NCBI GenBank assembly: GCA_018435665.1
Contig: JAHDND010000007.1
Span: 1 to 64,000 of the forward strand
DNA: 64,000 bases
Reading direction: 5' to 3'
From: Candidatus Thiosymbion sp.
Lineage (GTDB): Bacteria > Pseudomonadota > Gammaproteobacteria > Chromatiales > Chromatiaceae
In this document: positions 36,252 to 45,651 of the stretch, piece by piece
Layout: every line of letters starts with the position of its first letter
Numbering within the stretch: the stretch's first letter is position 1
The notes under the pieces: model-generated
What the model was told of the DNA's origin: nothing
What the model saw: the letters and a program-made list of their open reading frames with translations, nothing else
Database searches by the model: none
Position numbers and translations under genes: made by a program

Positions 36252-37178
36252 ATGAAAGTCAGTCTGATCGGCGGGACCGGGTTCGTCGGTTCCCATATCG
36301 TCCCGGCCCTGATCGCGGCCGGCCATGTTCCCCGGCTGCTGATGCGCGATCCCGCCAGTGGCAGCGGTCTGCCCCTGGACCAGTGTGAGCAGGTGCGGGG
36401 TGAGGTGAGTGATCCGGCGGCCCTGGCCGAGTGCGTCCAGGGCGCCGATGCCGTCATCTATCTCATCGGCATCCTGCGGGAGTTCCCGTCCCAGGGCATC
36501 ACCTTCGAGGACCTCCAGTTCCGCGGCGTCGAACGGACCCTGGAGGCCTGCCGGGCCGCCGGGGTGGGCCGCTTCGTCCTCATGAGCGCCAATGGCGTCA
36601 AGCCGGACGGTACCGCCTATCAGCGCAGCAAGCATCAGGCGGAGGAAGCGGTCAAGGCCTCATGCCCGCGCTGGACCATCTTCCGGCCCTCGGTGATCTT
36701 TGGCCCCCCCCAGGGGCGCATGGAGTTCTGCACTCAGTTGCGCCGGGACATCATCGACAGCCCCCTGCCGGCCCCGCTCTTCTACCCGGGCCTGCTCCCC
36801 ACGGGGGCCGGCGCCTTCCAGCTCGCCCCGGTGGCCATCGCCGACGTGGCCCAGGCCTTCGTCCGCGCCCTGACCCGGCCGGAGACCGAGGGCCGCACCT
36901 TCGAGCTCTGTGGCCCGGAGCCCAAGAGCTGGAAGGAGATCCTGGAGACCATCGCCGCCGCCGTGGACAAGCGCAAGCTGATGCTCCCCGCCCCGGCCAT
37001 CGGCGTGAAGACGGCCGCCGCCCTCTTCGACCGCTTCCCCTGGTTCCCCATCAGCCGCGACCAGCTCACCATGCTGATGGAAGGCAATGTCTGCGCCGAT
37101 GCCAGCGCCTATCCCCTGCTGGGCATAGATCCCCAGCCCTTCACGGTGGAGAGCCTGAGATATCTCCGCGCGGGGTGA
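36252..37178 (+). CDS. NAD(P)-binding NDUFA9-like protein (atypical SDR)
   Basis: The 308-residue protein begins with a Rossmann motif (VSLIGGTGFVGSHIVPAL) and has GADAVIYLIGILRE, FVLMSANGVKPDGTAYQRSK-type active-site Tyr and Lys spacing, and FRPSVIFGP. This is the complex I NDUFA9-like/atypical SDR subfamily found widely in purple bacteria. Some members act in quinone or terpenoid metabolism, but no function can be fixed here. The ATG follows GGAGG, an excellent ribosome binding site. It is a single gene between the photolyase and the polysaccharide locus. Confidence 0.9.
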   Translation: MKVSLIGGTGFVGSHIVPALIAAGHVPRLLMRDPASGSGLPLDQCEQVRGEVSDPAALAECVQGADAVIYLIGILREFPSQGITFEDLQFRGVERTLEACRAAGVGRFVLMSANGVKPDGTAYQRSKHQAEEAVKASCPRWTIFRPSVIFGPPQGRMEFCTQLRRDIIDSPLPAPLFYPGLLPTGAGAFQLAPVAIADVAQAFVRALTRPETEGRTFELCGPEPKSWKEILETIAAAVDKRKLMLPAPAIGVKTAAALFDRFPWFPISRDQLTMLMEGNVCADASAYPLLGIDPQPFTVESLRYLRAG

Positions 37179-37376
37179 GGGGGCTGCCCCGGCATGTAGC
37201 CATTCAGGCTGATTGGCGGACTGAACTTGTCATGACGGAGATGCGCCATCAACAGGTTCTGTTCGCTGATCGGGGTGCGTGGCCTTAAAGAGGCTGTAAC
37301 CAATAGTCAGCGAGACTGCATGGCTTTGTATTTGCCCATGGACATGGCCGATGCCTCGCTGGTCGTCTTGACCAGC

Positions 37377-38600
37377 CTAAGTCCGCCAGGTGGCGCAACG
37401 GGCTTGAAAATCGCGGAGAATTCTTTCCAGAATCTTCTTCCGATCGATGGCATCGAGCTCGAGCAGTCGGTTCCGTCCAGCCGTCACCAGGAGCTGCCTT
37501 AACGCGGGTTGGGTGAGCAGGTCATTGAGGTGCGTCGCCAGGGAGTCCGGGTCCTGGAGGTCCATCAGCAACGCGGCCGTACCGACCTGTTCACGTAGGC
37601 CGGCTTTATCGGGATAGAGAACCGGGACGCCGAGGGCGAAGGCCTCCAGCGGGGGGAGATTGGTGGGACCGAAATAGGACGGCATGACCAGGGCGACGGA
37701 CTGCCGATAAAGATAGGGCATCTCATCATTGGGGACGAAACCGGCGAAACGGATGCGCTCAATCAACCCCAGCCTTTCCGCCATCACCTTGACTAGGGCC
37801 AGATTGCCCTTGTCCCCTCCGGCGAAGATGGCGCCGACGCGCTGACCAAAGCGTTCGGCAAGTCGTTGAAGGCCCCGCAACAGGTAGACATGATTCTTGT
37901 GCGCCCAGAATTGGGCGGGGTAAAAGACATAGGGGTCGGAGAGCGCGTAATTCCTACCGATGTCGATGAACCCGGCCTCATAGTCATCCTCGGTGATGCG
38001 GGTACCGGGTGCCGGGGCGAAGGGCATCACCTGGACGCGCTCCGGGTCCAGGCCATAGCGTTGGCAGGCCTGGATGCGGCTGGATTCCGCATCCACCAGA
38101 ACCGCGGTAGCCTTAGGCAGGACGCGGTGGTAAAACCGCTCCCGGACCTCGAACTCCCAGTCAAGGCGCACCTCTGGGAATTCCGGGTCATCCCGATGAC
38201 AGAAGTCCCAGATGGTGGCGATGTAGTTGAGCCGTTCCAGCTCCACCGCGAGGCCGGTGGGGGAGAGGAAGTAGAGGAGGTCGATCCCCTGGCGAGTGAA
38301 AAAGGCCTCGAAGGCGTTTTCCCCCAGCCAGCGCTTTATCAGGATCATCCAGGAGGGATGGCTGATAGCGCGGCGGGCTAGGCGGATCAGTCGTTGGGGC
38401 AACGAAAAGCGCAGAGGTTGAGCGTCAATGCCGAAGCTGGCCAGGGTGGGGACAGTGTCGGGGAGGGTGGTGAAAAATACCGGCTCGACGAGCTCCGGAT
38501 TGATCTCCTTGACGACCAGGGCGGCGTTTAGGCCCTGTTGGTAACCGCCGCCTTCATGAATCTGCTGATCGAACAGGACCCCCAGCCTTACCACTCGCAT
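37377..38600 (-). CDS. Glycosyltransferase family 4-type enzyme
   Basis: The 407-residue protein has the GT-B C-terminal pattern YPAQFWAHKNHVYLLRGL, FAGFVPNDEMPYLYRQS and GPTNLPPLEAFALGVPVLYP. The last block includes the donor-phosphate-binding Glu motif of GT4 enzymes. The N-terminal half (LGVLFDQQIHEGGGYQQ) would bind the acceptor. Donor and acceptor sugars are unknown. It is the most downstream gene of the minus-strand surface-polysaccharide locus. The 198-base gap before it holds no recognisable gene. Confidence 0.88.
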   Translation of the reverse strand: MRVVRLGVLFDQQIHEGGGYQQGLNAALVVKEINPELVEPVFFTTLPDTVPTLASFGIDAQPLRFSLPQRLIRLARRAISHPSWMILIKRWLGENAFEAFFTRQGIDLLYFLSPTGLAVELERLNYIATIWDFCHRDDPEFPEVRLDWEFEVRERFYHRVLPKATAVLVDAESSRIQACQRYGLDPERVQVMPFAPAPGTRITEDDYEAGFIDIGRNYALSDPYVFYPAQFWAHKNHVYLLRGLQRLAERFGQRVGAIFAGGDKGNLALVKVMAERLGLIERIRFAGFVPNDEMPYLYRQSVALVMPSYFGPTNLPPLEAFALGVPVLYPDKAGLREQVGTAALLMDLQDPDSLATHLNDLLTQPALRQLLVTAGRNRLLELDAIDRKKILERILRDFQARCATWRT

Positions 38601-38790
38601 CGGTACATCCTTCCCTAGCCGCGCCAGGACTGAAGACTTTCATAAGTCCGGTTGGCAACTTGTCCGCCATGGTCGTCAGGGGGAAAGACCCTCGTGGACA
38701 TGGCAAGTGGCCAATACCACTCATCCTGATGAGTACGGGCCGCGATCACGACCATGTGGACCAAGTGGCCAGGAGTGCTGCTCCCCATCA

Positions 38791-39909
38791 TCATGCCAAG
38801 ACCGTCCGTGCGGTGGAGGCCACCGTCTCGATCTGCTCCTCCGTGAGGGCCAGACCGCTGGGAATGTAGAAACCCCGTCGGTACAGTCGCTCCGCCACGG
38901 GGTGGGAATCGGTGGCAAAGAGTCCCCGCTCACGGAAAACCGGTTGCTGATGCATGGGGTAAAAGAAAGGCCGGGTACCAATGCCCGCGGCCCCCAGGCG
39001 TTGCATCGCCCCCTCCGCGTCTAGCGGGTGCGCATCGTCCAGGACCAGGCCATAGACCCAATATACGTTGTCCGCATAATCGGTCTGGGCCAGGGGCAGT
39101 TGCAATCCCGGGATAGTCGCCAGCAATTGGGTATAGCGTTGACCCATCAAGCGTTTGCGGGCCACGAATTCATCCAGCCGTTCCAGTTGCGCCAGGCCAA
39201 GGGCGGCCTGGAGATTGGTCATGCGCAGGTTCCACCCCAGCCGCTCGTGGACGAAGCGTTGGCGCGGCAGAAAGCACAGGTTGCGCAGCCCCCGGCAGGC
39301 CTCGGCCAGGTCATCGTCATCGGTGAGGATCATGCCCCCCTCACCCGTGGTGACATGCTTATTGGGATAAAAGCTGACGGTGCTGATATCGCCAAAACCG
39401 CCGCAGGGGCTGCCGCGGTAGGTTTGCCCGATCATCTCCGCGGCGTCCTCGATCACCTTGAGGCCATGGCGGTGGGCGAGATCGAGGAGGGGGTCCAGGT
39501 CCACCGGCAGGCCATAGATATGCACCGCCATGATCGCCCGGGTACGGGGGGTAATCAGGGCCTCGATCCGGGAGACATCCAGGTTCCAGGTGTCTGGGTC
39601 GCTGTCCACCAGTATCGGCGTGGCGCCGGAGCGGACGATCTGATTGATGCAGGAGATGATGGTGAAGGTGGGCAGGATCACCTCGTCCCCCGGGCCAATA
39701 CCCAAGGCCTCGACGGCGGCGTCCAGGGCCGCGGTGCCATTGCAAACGGCGATCCCGTGCCTGCGCCCCACCCGGGCGGCGAAGGCCTGCTCGAAGCGGC
39801 TGACGAAGGGTCCCTCGGAGGAGATCCAGCCGGTGTCGATACACTCGGCCAGATACTTTTTCTCGTTGCCATTGAGCAGAGGTTCATTGACGGGGATGAA
39901 GACGGACAT
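38791..39909 (-). CDS. DegT/DnrJ/EryC1/StrS family sugar aminotransferase
   Basis: The 372-residue PLP enzyme has the family's N-terminal pattern IPVNEPLLNGNEKKYL, then ISSEGPFVSRFEQAFA and the PLP lysine in SFYPNKHVTTGEGG. HWNLRMTN-like and HPVAERLYRRGFYIPS-like C-terminal segments are present in this protein's own form (GWNLRMTNLQAALG and PVAERLYRRGFYIPSG). Such enzymes transaminate keto-sugar nucleotides for O-antigen or exopolysaccharide. No gene for the preceding dehydratase lies in the window. Confidence 0.93.
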   Translation of the reverse strand: MSVFIPVNEPLLNGNEKKYLAECIDTGWISSEGPFVSRFEQAFAARVGRRHGIAVCNGTAALDAAVEALGIGPGDEVILPTFTIISCINQIVRSGATPILVDSDPDTWNLDVSRIEALITPRTRAIMAVHIYGLPVDLDPLLDLAHRHGLKVIEDAAEMIGQTYRGSPCGGFGDISTVSFYPNKHVTTGEGGMILTDDDDLAEACRGLRNLCFLPRQRFVHERLGWNLRMTNLQAALGLAQLERLDEFVARKRLMGQRYTQLLATIPGLQLPLAQTDYADNVYWVYGLVLDDAHPLDAEGAMQRLGAAGIGTRPFFYPMHQQPVFRERGLFATDSHPVAERLYRRGFYIPSGLALTEEQIETVASTARTVLA

Positions 39910-39952
39910 GTTCTATGGCTTGGGTCAGAGGTCAGGGATGAACGATGCGGGA

Positions 39953-39984
39953 TCAGGTGTCAGGTGTCAGGTGTCAGGTGTCAG
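39953..39984. repeat. Short tandem repeat, unit TCAGGTG
   Basis: Four perfect copies of the 7-mer TCAGGTG plus TCAG lie in the 118-base gap between the aminotransferase and methyltransferase genes. The aminotransferase starts at 39909 and reads away from the repeat, so the repeat falls in its 5' leader. A copy-number change could alter promoter or leader spacing. Confidence 0.9.
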
Positions 39985-40027
39985 CGACGCCGCGCGTTGA
40001 GGAGCGGGTCGAGGGATACCCATCGCA

Positions 40028-40792
40028 TCAGACCTTACGTAGCACCAGACACAGGCCCCAACTGGCCTCGCTGGGCGGGTCACCCGTCAGGAAGGCCTCG
40101 GCGCGCAGGCGCTCGAAGCCGGCCCCGACCGCCAACAGATCGAGCTCGGGCAAGGAGAAGTGCCGCATGGGGTGGGTCTCGGTCAGGGTGTGGACGGCAC
40201 CGGTGGTAGTGTCGCGGGCGAAGATGGTGTAGTGCACATCGACGCGGTTGTCGTTGGGGTACAGCTCGGGTTCGGCCAGGCGGGTGATCTCCACCCCGTC
40301 ACCGCTCAGGCGCTTGACCCGCACCGCCGGGCGCTGGGCATGGACCGCCGGGCTGTACCAGACATCGAAGACAAAGAGCCCGCCCGCCCCCAGGTGCTCC
40401 GCCGCCCGGGCGAAGACTGCCTCCACGTCGGCGTTGGTGGTCTGGTAGCTCATCACATGGAAGAGGGATAGTACCGCGTCAAAGGTGCGTCCCAGCCGGA
40501 CGGTACGGATATCCCCCTGCTGGTAGCTAACGCCGGGGAACGGCAAGGCCTGCTCAATCATCTCGGCGCTGCGCTCGACACCAGTCACGCGGTAACCGCT
40601 TATGGCGAGCAGCCGGGCATGTTTGCCCGTGCCAGAGCCAAATTCCAGCAATTCCCGGCCGGTGATGCCGTAACGGTCCAGGAGGCCATCGATATAGGCC
40701 ACCTCGGCGACATAGTCCTTATCGCGGTAAAGCAGGTCGTAATAGCGGCCGTAGGCGTCAAAGGGAGTGGTGCTAGACATGGTGATCGACAT
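40028..40792 (-). CDS. Class I SAM-dependent methyltransferase
   Basis: The 254-residue protein has LLEFGSGTGKHARLLAISGY (motif I), VERSAEMIEQA, and FDAVLSLFHVMSYQT (motif IV), followed by GGLFVFDVWYSPAV. It resembles small methyltransferases of polysaccharide loci that act on sugar nucleotides or sugar chains. The second Met (40780, MSSTTPFDAYGRYYD) may be the true start; neither has a clear ribosome binding site. It sits between the aminotransferase and a cupin gene. Confidence 0.88.
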   Translation of the reverse strand: MSITMSSTTPFDAYGRYYDLLYRDKDYVAEVAYIDGLLDRYGITGRELLEFGSGTGKHARLLAISGYRVTGVERSAEMIEQALPFPGVSYQQGDIRTVRLGRTFDAVLSLFHVMSYQTTNADVEAVFARAAEHLGAGGLFVFDVWYSPAVHAQRPAVRVKRLSGDGVEITRLAEPELYPNDNRVDVHYTIFARDTTTGAVHTLTETHPMRHFSLPELDLLAVGAGFERLRAEAFLTGDPPSEASWGLCLVLRKV

Positions 40793-40818
40793 CTGGTGAT
40801 GTGCTGGTGGCGGTCCTT

Positions 40819-41250
40819 TCAGGATTTGATTCGCGCCTGCGCGGCCGTAATCCCGATGAAACGGGTCTTGTCCTGATCGCCCGCGTAGGGGCCTTGCTTG
40901 ACCTCGATCATCTCCGTCGGCTCCAGCATCTCGAAGCCGTGGCCGCCATAGGCGAGAAGCAGCACGTCGCCCCGGACCAGGATGCGGCTCTCCAGGTAGT
41001 TCTGATCATCGTCATAAAAATCCACCCGCACCCGACCGGATTTGATGAACAGGACTTCCTTGGTGTAATGCACCTCCCGCGCCACCGGGTTGTGGACGTG
41101 TGGTGGGATCACATAACCCTGGGGACGGTTCATGTAGCCCAATTGTTGGGAGAAATCATTGGGGGTGAAGAACTGGATGCCTTCCTGACGATAATTGGCA
41201 TTCAGCAGCACGGCCAGGGTGCGGTCGGCGTGGGTGATGTGTTCGATCAT
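40819..41250 (-). CDS. Cupin-fold protein of the polysaccharide locus
   Basis: From the ATG at 41250 the product is 143 residues. The cupin core shows IPPHVHNPVAREVHYTKEVLFIKSGRVRVDFYDDD, with a His-x-His-type metal site and Glu, and GDVLLLAYGGHGFEMLEP as the second half. Cupins in such loci can be sugar isomerases or small binding proteins; this one is too divergent to name. The frame is open 63 bases further upstream, but the shorter start fits the domain better. It precedes the methyltransferase by 26 bases. Confidence 0.82.
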   Translation of the reverse strand: MIEHITHADRTLAVLLNANYRQEGIQFFTPNDFSQQLGYMNRPQGYVIPPHVHNPVAREVHYTKEVLFIKSGRVRVDFYDDDQNYLESRILVRGDVLLLAYGGHGFEMLEPTEMIEVKQGPYAGDQDKTRFIGITAAQARIKS

Positions 41251-41359
41251 GATGGGCGATAATGATAACCGGGGGGCCAGGATAAGTTCTGTGTTAGCGA
41301 GTCGACTCAACATCCTGAGAGCAAATGGATTGTGGGGTTATCCTTGCCGGCTTAGCCGC

Positions 41360-42364
41360 CTACACCGTCGACAAGCTGTTAAAATAGGTCGGCTTATGCA
41401 CCCAAGCACGCACCGATTCATCCGTCCGATAGGCGTCCTGGTGGAAGGCGTAACCCTCCTGGTAGCCCGCCCACTCTTCCACCCGGGCCCTGCGCGCCTC
41501 CGGTGGTGAGCGGAGATTGAACCAGGCCGCCTCCAGTCGCCGCCCAACCCCGTGTGCTAACCGAGAGGGCAGGGTCCAGAGGGGCTGGGGCTGATTGGCC
41601 CCCTCTCGGAGTGCAGTATAAGAATCCGACACCCCCTGGTTGAACCCCCGCTGGCGAAAGTAGTCCAGGGTCATCCGCTCGGGCGTGACCTTATGCTGGA
41701 TGGTGGCGGCGGGATGGAACAGGCTTTTCATCCCGGAGGTCGCGACGAACTGGGCGATATGGGTTTCGCCATCGCCCCGGAAGCGGATCAGTTCGTTGGG
41801 CATGCCATCGGGGTGAAATCCGCCGGCCTGCACTAGGATCGACTTGCGGATGGCGAAGTTGCAGCCCCAGACATAGAAGGGGCTGATGGCCCGCGCCGGA
41901 CCCGGGAGTTGCAGGATGCTCAAGGTCGGCAGGGCCAGGCCACCCTCGGCCCGGGAGCGATGCCAGAGGGCCAGCAACCAAGCGGGTGGGGGGGCCAGGA
42001 AGAGGGGCAAATTGTTCCCGCCCAGCATAGCGACGGTCGGGTCCGCGAAACCTTCCGCGATGGCGGCCAACCAGGTGGGTTGGGCCTCGATATCATCATC
42101 GGCAAAGACCAGGACCTCCCCCGCCGCCGCGAGCATGCCCCGATGCCGGCCGGCGTGCAAACCGGGTTCCGGTTCCTGAAGATAAAGCAGGTTAGGCAAG
42201 GTCGCGGCCAGGGCATGAACCATCGCGGCCGTACTGTCGCGGGAGCCATTGTCCACGACCAGGATTTCAAAATGCCGGGCAGGGAGGGTCTGTCGGGTGA
42301 GGGAGGCTAAAGCCGCCCGAAGAAACTCCTGGCGGTTGCGGGTGGGAATGATGACGCTCAGCAT
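41360..42364 (-). CDS. Glycosyltransferase family 2
   Basis: From the ATG at 42364 the product is 334 residues. It has the GT-A start MLSVIIPTRNRQEFLRAAL, VVDNGSRDSTAAMV, the metal-binding EVLVFADDDIEAQP, and an acceptor-side region GCNFAIRKSILVQAGGFHPD. The C-terminal part is longer than in minimal GT2 domains. It starts 5 bases after the upstream methyltransferase stop, so the two are co-translated. An upstream in-frame start overlapping that gene by 37 bases is less likely. Confidence 0.9.
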   Translation of the reverse strand: MLSVIIPTRNRQEFLRAALASLTRQTLPARHFEILVVDNGSRDSTAAMVHALAATLPNLLYLQEPEPGLHAGRHRGMLAAAGEVLVFADDDIEAQPTWLAAIAEGFADPTVAMLGGNNLPLFLAPPPAWLLALWHRSRAEGGLALPTLSILQLPGPARAISPFYVWGCNFAIRKSILVQAGGFHPDGMPNELIRFRGDGETHIAQFVATSGMKSLFHPAATIQHKVTPERMTLDYFRQRGFNQGVSDSYTALREGANQPQPLWTLPSRLAHGVGRRLEAAWFNLRSPPEARRARVEEWAGYQEGYAFHQDAYRTDESVRAWVHKPTYFNSLSTV

Positions 42365-42369
42365 GCCCG

Positions 42370-43122
42370 TCAGACGACCCGGGCCTCGACAAAGAGGCGC
42401 TGACATTCATCTTCACTATGGCAATGGAATAGTCGGCGACGATGGAAGCGATAGATGGCGGCTAGGAGGCGAGGTTCGTTCAAGACGAAGAGCCGATTAC
42501 ACAACAAGCCCTCCAGAAATTCGCGACTGAAGGCACGTTTCTCGAACGGCATGACCTCCTGGATCTGAAATCCGGTTTCCAGGTAGCGGAGCAGGCTTTT
42601 GCTGGTGAAATGCTGGAAGTGTTTGTATTCCAGTGGTTTGTTCGCATGGGGCACGGTCAGCAACAGAGTGCTCCCTGGCTTGAGAAGACGCCTCACCCCC
42701 GCCAGGAATCCTTCGCAATCCGCGGGTGGAATATGCTCGAACACCTCCATCAGGACGCCCAGGTCGAAGGGTCCGCAGGTATGGGGTTGGGTGATGTCCG
42801 TGGCAAGGAAGGTGATCTCGGGATGATCGGCATTCATGGCTTGCGCCAACTTGATGGCGCGCGCGGAAAAATCCACGCCGGTAATCGAGCCCACCCCGGT
42901 ACCCAGGCTCAGCTCCCGGGTCAATCGGCCATCACCGCAGCCGATGTCGATGACGGAACCTGGTCGCAAGGCACGCACGCGGGAAAGGATGAACTCGATC
43001 GTCAGGGCGTAATTGATCCCCCAGGTGTCGACAAAGTGCTGGCGAAAGTGCCCATTCTGGAACTGGGCGACATAGTGATAGGGGAAGGCGTATTCCTCTT
43101 CCTGGGCGGTGATTTCATGCAT
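42370..43122 (-). CDS. Class I SAM-dependent methyltransferase
   Basis: The 250-residue protein has VIDIGCGDGRLTRELSLG (motif I), ITGVDFSARAIKLAQA, and FDLGVLMEVFEHIPPADCEGFL, followed by LLKPGSTLLLTVPHANKPL. The pattern is close to UbiG/Coq3-like and sugar-modifying methyltransferases. The location between a GT2 gene and a flippase gene points to methylation of a polysaccharide or its precursor. The 272 bases upstream hold a small palindrome and no gene. Confidence 0.88.
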   Translation of the reverse strand: MHEITAQEEEYAFPYHYVAQFQNGHFRQHFVDTWGINYALTIEFILSRVRALRPGSVIDIGCGDGRLTRELSLGTGVGSITGVDFSARAIKLAQAMNADHPEITFLATDITQPHTCGPFDLGVLMEVFEHIPPADCEGFLAGVRRLLKPGSTLLLTVPHANKPLEYKHFQHFTSKSLLRYLETGFQIQEVMPFEKRAFSREFLEGLLCNRLFVLNEPRLLAAIYRFHRRRLFHCHSEDECQRLFVEARVV

Positions 43123-43248
43123 CGGGGACGACAGGAACGGTTACGACAAGAAAGACTAGGTCACGGGGCCTGAGTTGGTTGGATGTTTACCGAACAGACT
43201 CCTCTTGCACGGAAGGCAGCTTCTACCGCGCCAGCCGATGATTCTCTG

Positions 43249-43288
43249 ACCCCCTTCCCCTTGGCAGGGGAACGATGGGGGGAGGGGC
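43249..43288. repeat. REP-like palindromic segment
   Basis: A short stem TTCCCC/GGGGAA around TTGGCA lies in a C-run/G-run context (CCCC before, GGGGGG after). It has the look of the small dispersed palindromes whose spurious translation gives PFPLAGE-like peptides in many genomes. Only one copy is in the window, so repeat status is a guess from recollection. Confidence 0.35.
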
Positions 43289-43394
43289 TCATAACGGATA
43301 TGTTGGGCGAAGTATACCCATCCCCAGCCCTTTTTGGGTTTTCTCGGGTCAGGCGGGGTTGGCACCGAGGGCATCAAGTAGGGCGGAGATGCCA

Positions 43395-44873
43395 TTAGCC
43401 CGGGGGCATGGTGGTCCGCCCACCGCCACGAAAGAGGGTGAGGAGGTCCCGGAAGAGTCTTTTTCGCTCCAGCAGGTAAATTCCCACCCCCAGAGAGAAC
43501 AGGGTGAGGATGATGGTGAACGTCAGACTGAGGAAGGGGCTAGCCAGGCTGGTGGCGAAGAGGTGGTATTTAGCCAGACTTGCCAGGGCCAGGGTCGCCA
43601 GGGCCATGGCAAGGAGACGCGCTAGTAAGGGCAAGATAGCGATCTGTAAGAAAACTTTTAACACAATCAATTGGATCAACAAGCCAAAGCCCATCAGCAT
43701 GAATCGCGCCCAAAGGAAGGTTTCAAGGCCGAATCCCACCGCATAGAGATATCCAACCAGATAGAACAAAACGGTTCCCGCCATGGCCAGGGTCTCGACT
43801 TGGGGGTGTCCCATGGCCCGATAAGCCTCGCCATTCATCCCCACTACCCAGGCGAAGCCATGCACCAGACCCAGGATGGCGATCACGTCGCCGATGCCTT
43901 CCCAGCGGCTGGAGAATAACAGGGCGGCGACATCCCCGCCGGTCACGAACATCAAGCAGGCCGCGGGCACGCTGATGAGGATCGCGACCTTGATCACCAG
44001 CGTCATGGTGGCCCGCAGTCGCTCCCTGTCCCGCCCCAAACGGGAGAGACGACTGTAAAGGACGGGGAGGACCGGTGCCAGCAGAATGCCGAAGAGCATC
44101 ATGGCCAACTGGTTCCCCGTCCGATACAGGCCAAGATCGTGGGTGCCCAGATAGCGGGCGACGATCAGGGCGTCGGCCCAGAGGTAGAACCATCCCAGGA
44201 GCCCCGAGAGACCCACCCAGGCCCCGAATCGCGCCATATCCCGCGCCACGGCAGGCTGGAAACCCCAGGTCGGTCGCCACCGACTCAGACGCCACAGCAG
44301 GACAACCTGCCCCGCCTGGCCCGCCAGGGTGCCGATCACCAGGGCCCAATAGCCCCAGCCGAAGAGCGCCAGGGGAACGGAGGCCATCCCTGGAAGGCCG
44401 AGGGTGGCTAGCCGGACCCAGAAGAGTTTCTGGAACCCCATCTCTTTCTGGAGCAAGGCCGTCGGCACCGAGGAGAGTGCCCCCAGGAACAGTTGTAAGG
44501 TCATCACCTTCAGGACCAGGTTGACACGCTCGTCCTGGAAAAGGGTCAGGGCAATCCGTTCCGCACCGCTAAAGAGGATGCCGGCAATGACCACACCAAG
44601 CCCCAGGTTGATCCAGAAGGCGACCTGGGCCGCTTGGGGCACGTCCGTCTGGCGCTGGATCAGGGCCTTGCCCATACCCGCCTCCCAGAAGATCTCTGAA
44701 AAGGCGATGACCATGGCCGCGGCGGACATGACCCCGAAATCCTCCGGCGTCAGCAAGCGTGCGAGGATGAGAAAGATGACCGGCGTGAGAGCCTTGCTGG
44801 CCAACTCTGCCAGGAAGGACCACTTCAGCGACTGGACGAGATGGGGGAGTTGTGTCCTAGGGGGGGCGTTCAA
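43395..44873 (-). CDS. Wzx-type polysaccharide flippase
   Basis: The 492-residue protein has 12-14 membrane helices and the oligosaccharide flippase (MATE-like MVF/PST) pattern: SKALTPVIFLILARLLTPEDFGVMSAA near the N-terminus and LGLYRTGNQLAMMLFGILLAPVLPVLYSRLSRL in the middle. It would flip lipid-linked repeat units across the inner membrane. No polymerase (wzy) is recognisable in the window, so the locus may be split or use another export route. It is the first gene of the minus-strand block. Confidence 0.92.
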   Translation of the reverse strand: MNAPPRTQLPHLVQSLKWSFLAELASKALTPVIFLILARLLTPEDFGVMSAAAMVIAFSEIFWEAGMGKALIQRQTDVPQAAQVAFWINLGLGVVIAGILFSGAERIALTLFQDERVNLVLKVMTLQLFLGALSSVPTALLQKEMGFQKLFWVRLATLGLPGMASVPLALFGWGYWALVIGTLAGQAGQVVLLWRLSRWRPTWGFQPAVARDMARFGAWVGLSGLLGWFYLWADALIVARYLGTHDLGLYRTGNQLAMMLFGILLAPVLPVLYSRLSRLGRDRERLRATMTLVIKVAILISVPAACLMFVTGGDVAALLFSSRWEGIGDVIAILGLVHGFAWVVGMNGEAYRAMGHPQVETLAMAGTVLFYLVGYLYAVGFGLETFLWARFMLMGFGLLIQLIVLKVFLQIAILPLLARLLAMALATLALASLAKYHLFATSLASPFLSLTFTIILTLFSLGVGIYLLERKRLFRDLLTLFRGGGRTTMPPG

Positions 44874-45294
44874 GGATTAGTCAGACATTTAGGACGTTGC
44901 ATGGCGAACACATTCGCTTGTAGTTTGCGATCTCGGGTCAAGCGGAACCGCGGTCAAGCCTTCGTCCTTGTCCTCGGCAAAAGTTGAATGATACGCCTTG
45001 GTCTCCTGAATCGGGGTCACCAGGTTCAATATGGCCCATGCTCCCCTCGTGGCCAGGCTGCGAATTCGCGCGAAAAGGCAGAATTCTAATCCCAGCGGAA
45101 AGAAAGAGATAAATGGGACGATTGGTCTTCATCGCGCGCCATACCTGTCGTCATGCCTCACGATTCGCCGGAATATGTCAGGGGCCATGGCTCGCCGCAG
45201 GTGCTCTAGATGACCTCCGACTCGACCTTCACGCTTGACCTTGTATGAACTTCAGCGGCGATTTCGACCATCATCGACAGCCCTAAGCCGTGTT
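44874..45294. other. 421-base gap without recognisable gene
   Basis: This gap separates the flippase start from the end of cbpM. Base composition is visibly less GC-rich than the flanks and the codon pattern is broken in all frames. I see no tRNA, no copy of the palindromic element and no strong hairpin. It probably holds the promoter of the polysaccharide locus, but no convincing -35/-10 pair could be chosen. Confidence 0.5.
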
Positions 45295-45648
45295 TCACTC
45301 CCAGCGCCCGAGCTGAAGTTCCAGGCAGTGGATACGGTGGCGCAGGTGCTCGATCTCGTCTAGGAGGTCAAGGGTCAGGGCGGTGGCGGGCCAGTCGAGT
45401 TCCAAGTCGCGGCTAAGGCGCAGGGCGCGGCGGATACGGGTGATTTGCAGGCTGTCAAAACGCCAGTCGGCGGGTGACTGGCCCAGCGGGGAGAGCAGGC
45501 CCTCGCCGACCAGCAGGGTCAGGATCTCGGCGCTGATGCCGCACAGATGGGTCAGGTCCTCCAGACCGATGGCCGGACTCTCGTCCAGGATCAGCTCGGG
45601 CAGGAGGTCCAGGGGATGCTCGCGGAAGAGGTCGATGGGCTGGGTCAT
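45295..45648 (-). CDS. cbpM: Chaperone modulator CbpM
   Basis: CbpM binds the J domain of CbpA and blocks its work with DnaK. The 117-residue helical protein has a MerR-like start (LTHLCGISAEILTLLVGEGLLSP) and ends LRHRIHCLELQLGRWE, as CbpM proteins do. It begins 3 bases after the cbpA stop, the conserved cbpA-cbpM order. Confidence 0.9.
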   Translation of the reverse strand: MTQPIDLFREHPLDLLPELILDESPAIGLEDLTHLCGISAEILTLLVGEGLLSPLGQSPADWRFDSLQITRIRRALRLSRDLELDWPATALTLDLLDEIEHLRHRIHCLELQLGRWE

Positions 45649-45651
45649 GGC

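Noticed and set aside
37179..37376. Possible transposase remnant between the NDUFA9-like gene and the glycosyltransferase
   Set aside because: No frame gave a motif I could tie to a known transposase family.
38722..38760. Hammerhead ribozyme-like CTGATGAG
   Set aside because: The bases are one arm of a simple CTCATC/GATGAG palindrome, and the required GAAA core is missing.
43310..43380. Possible sixth copy of the palindromic element
   Set aside because: A short stretch (TTTTCTCGGGTCAGGCGGGG) resembles the left arm, but the core and inner hairpin are missing.
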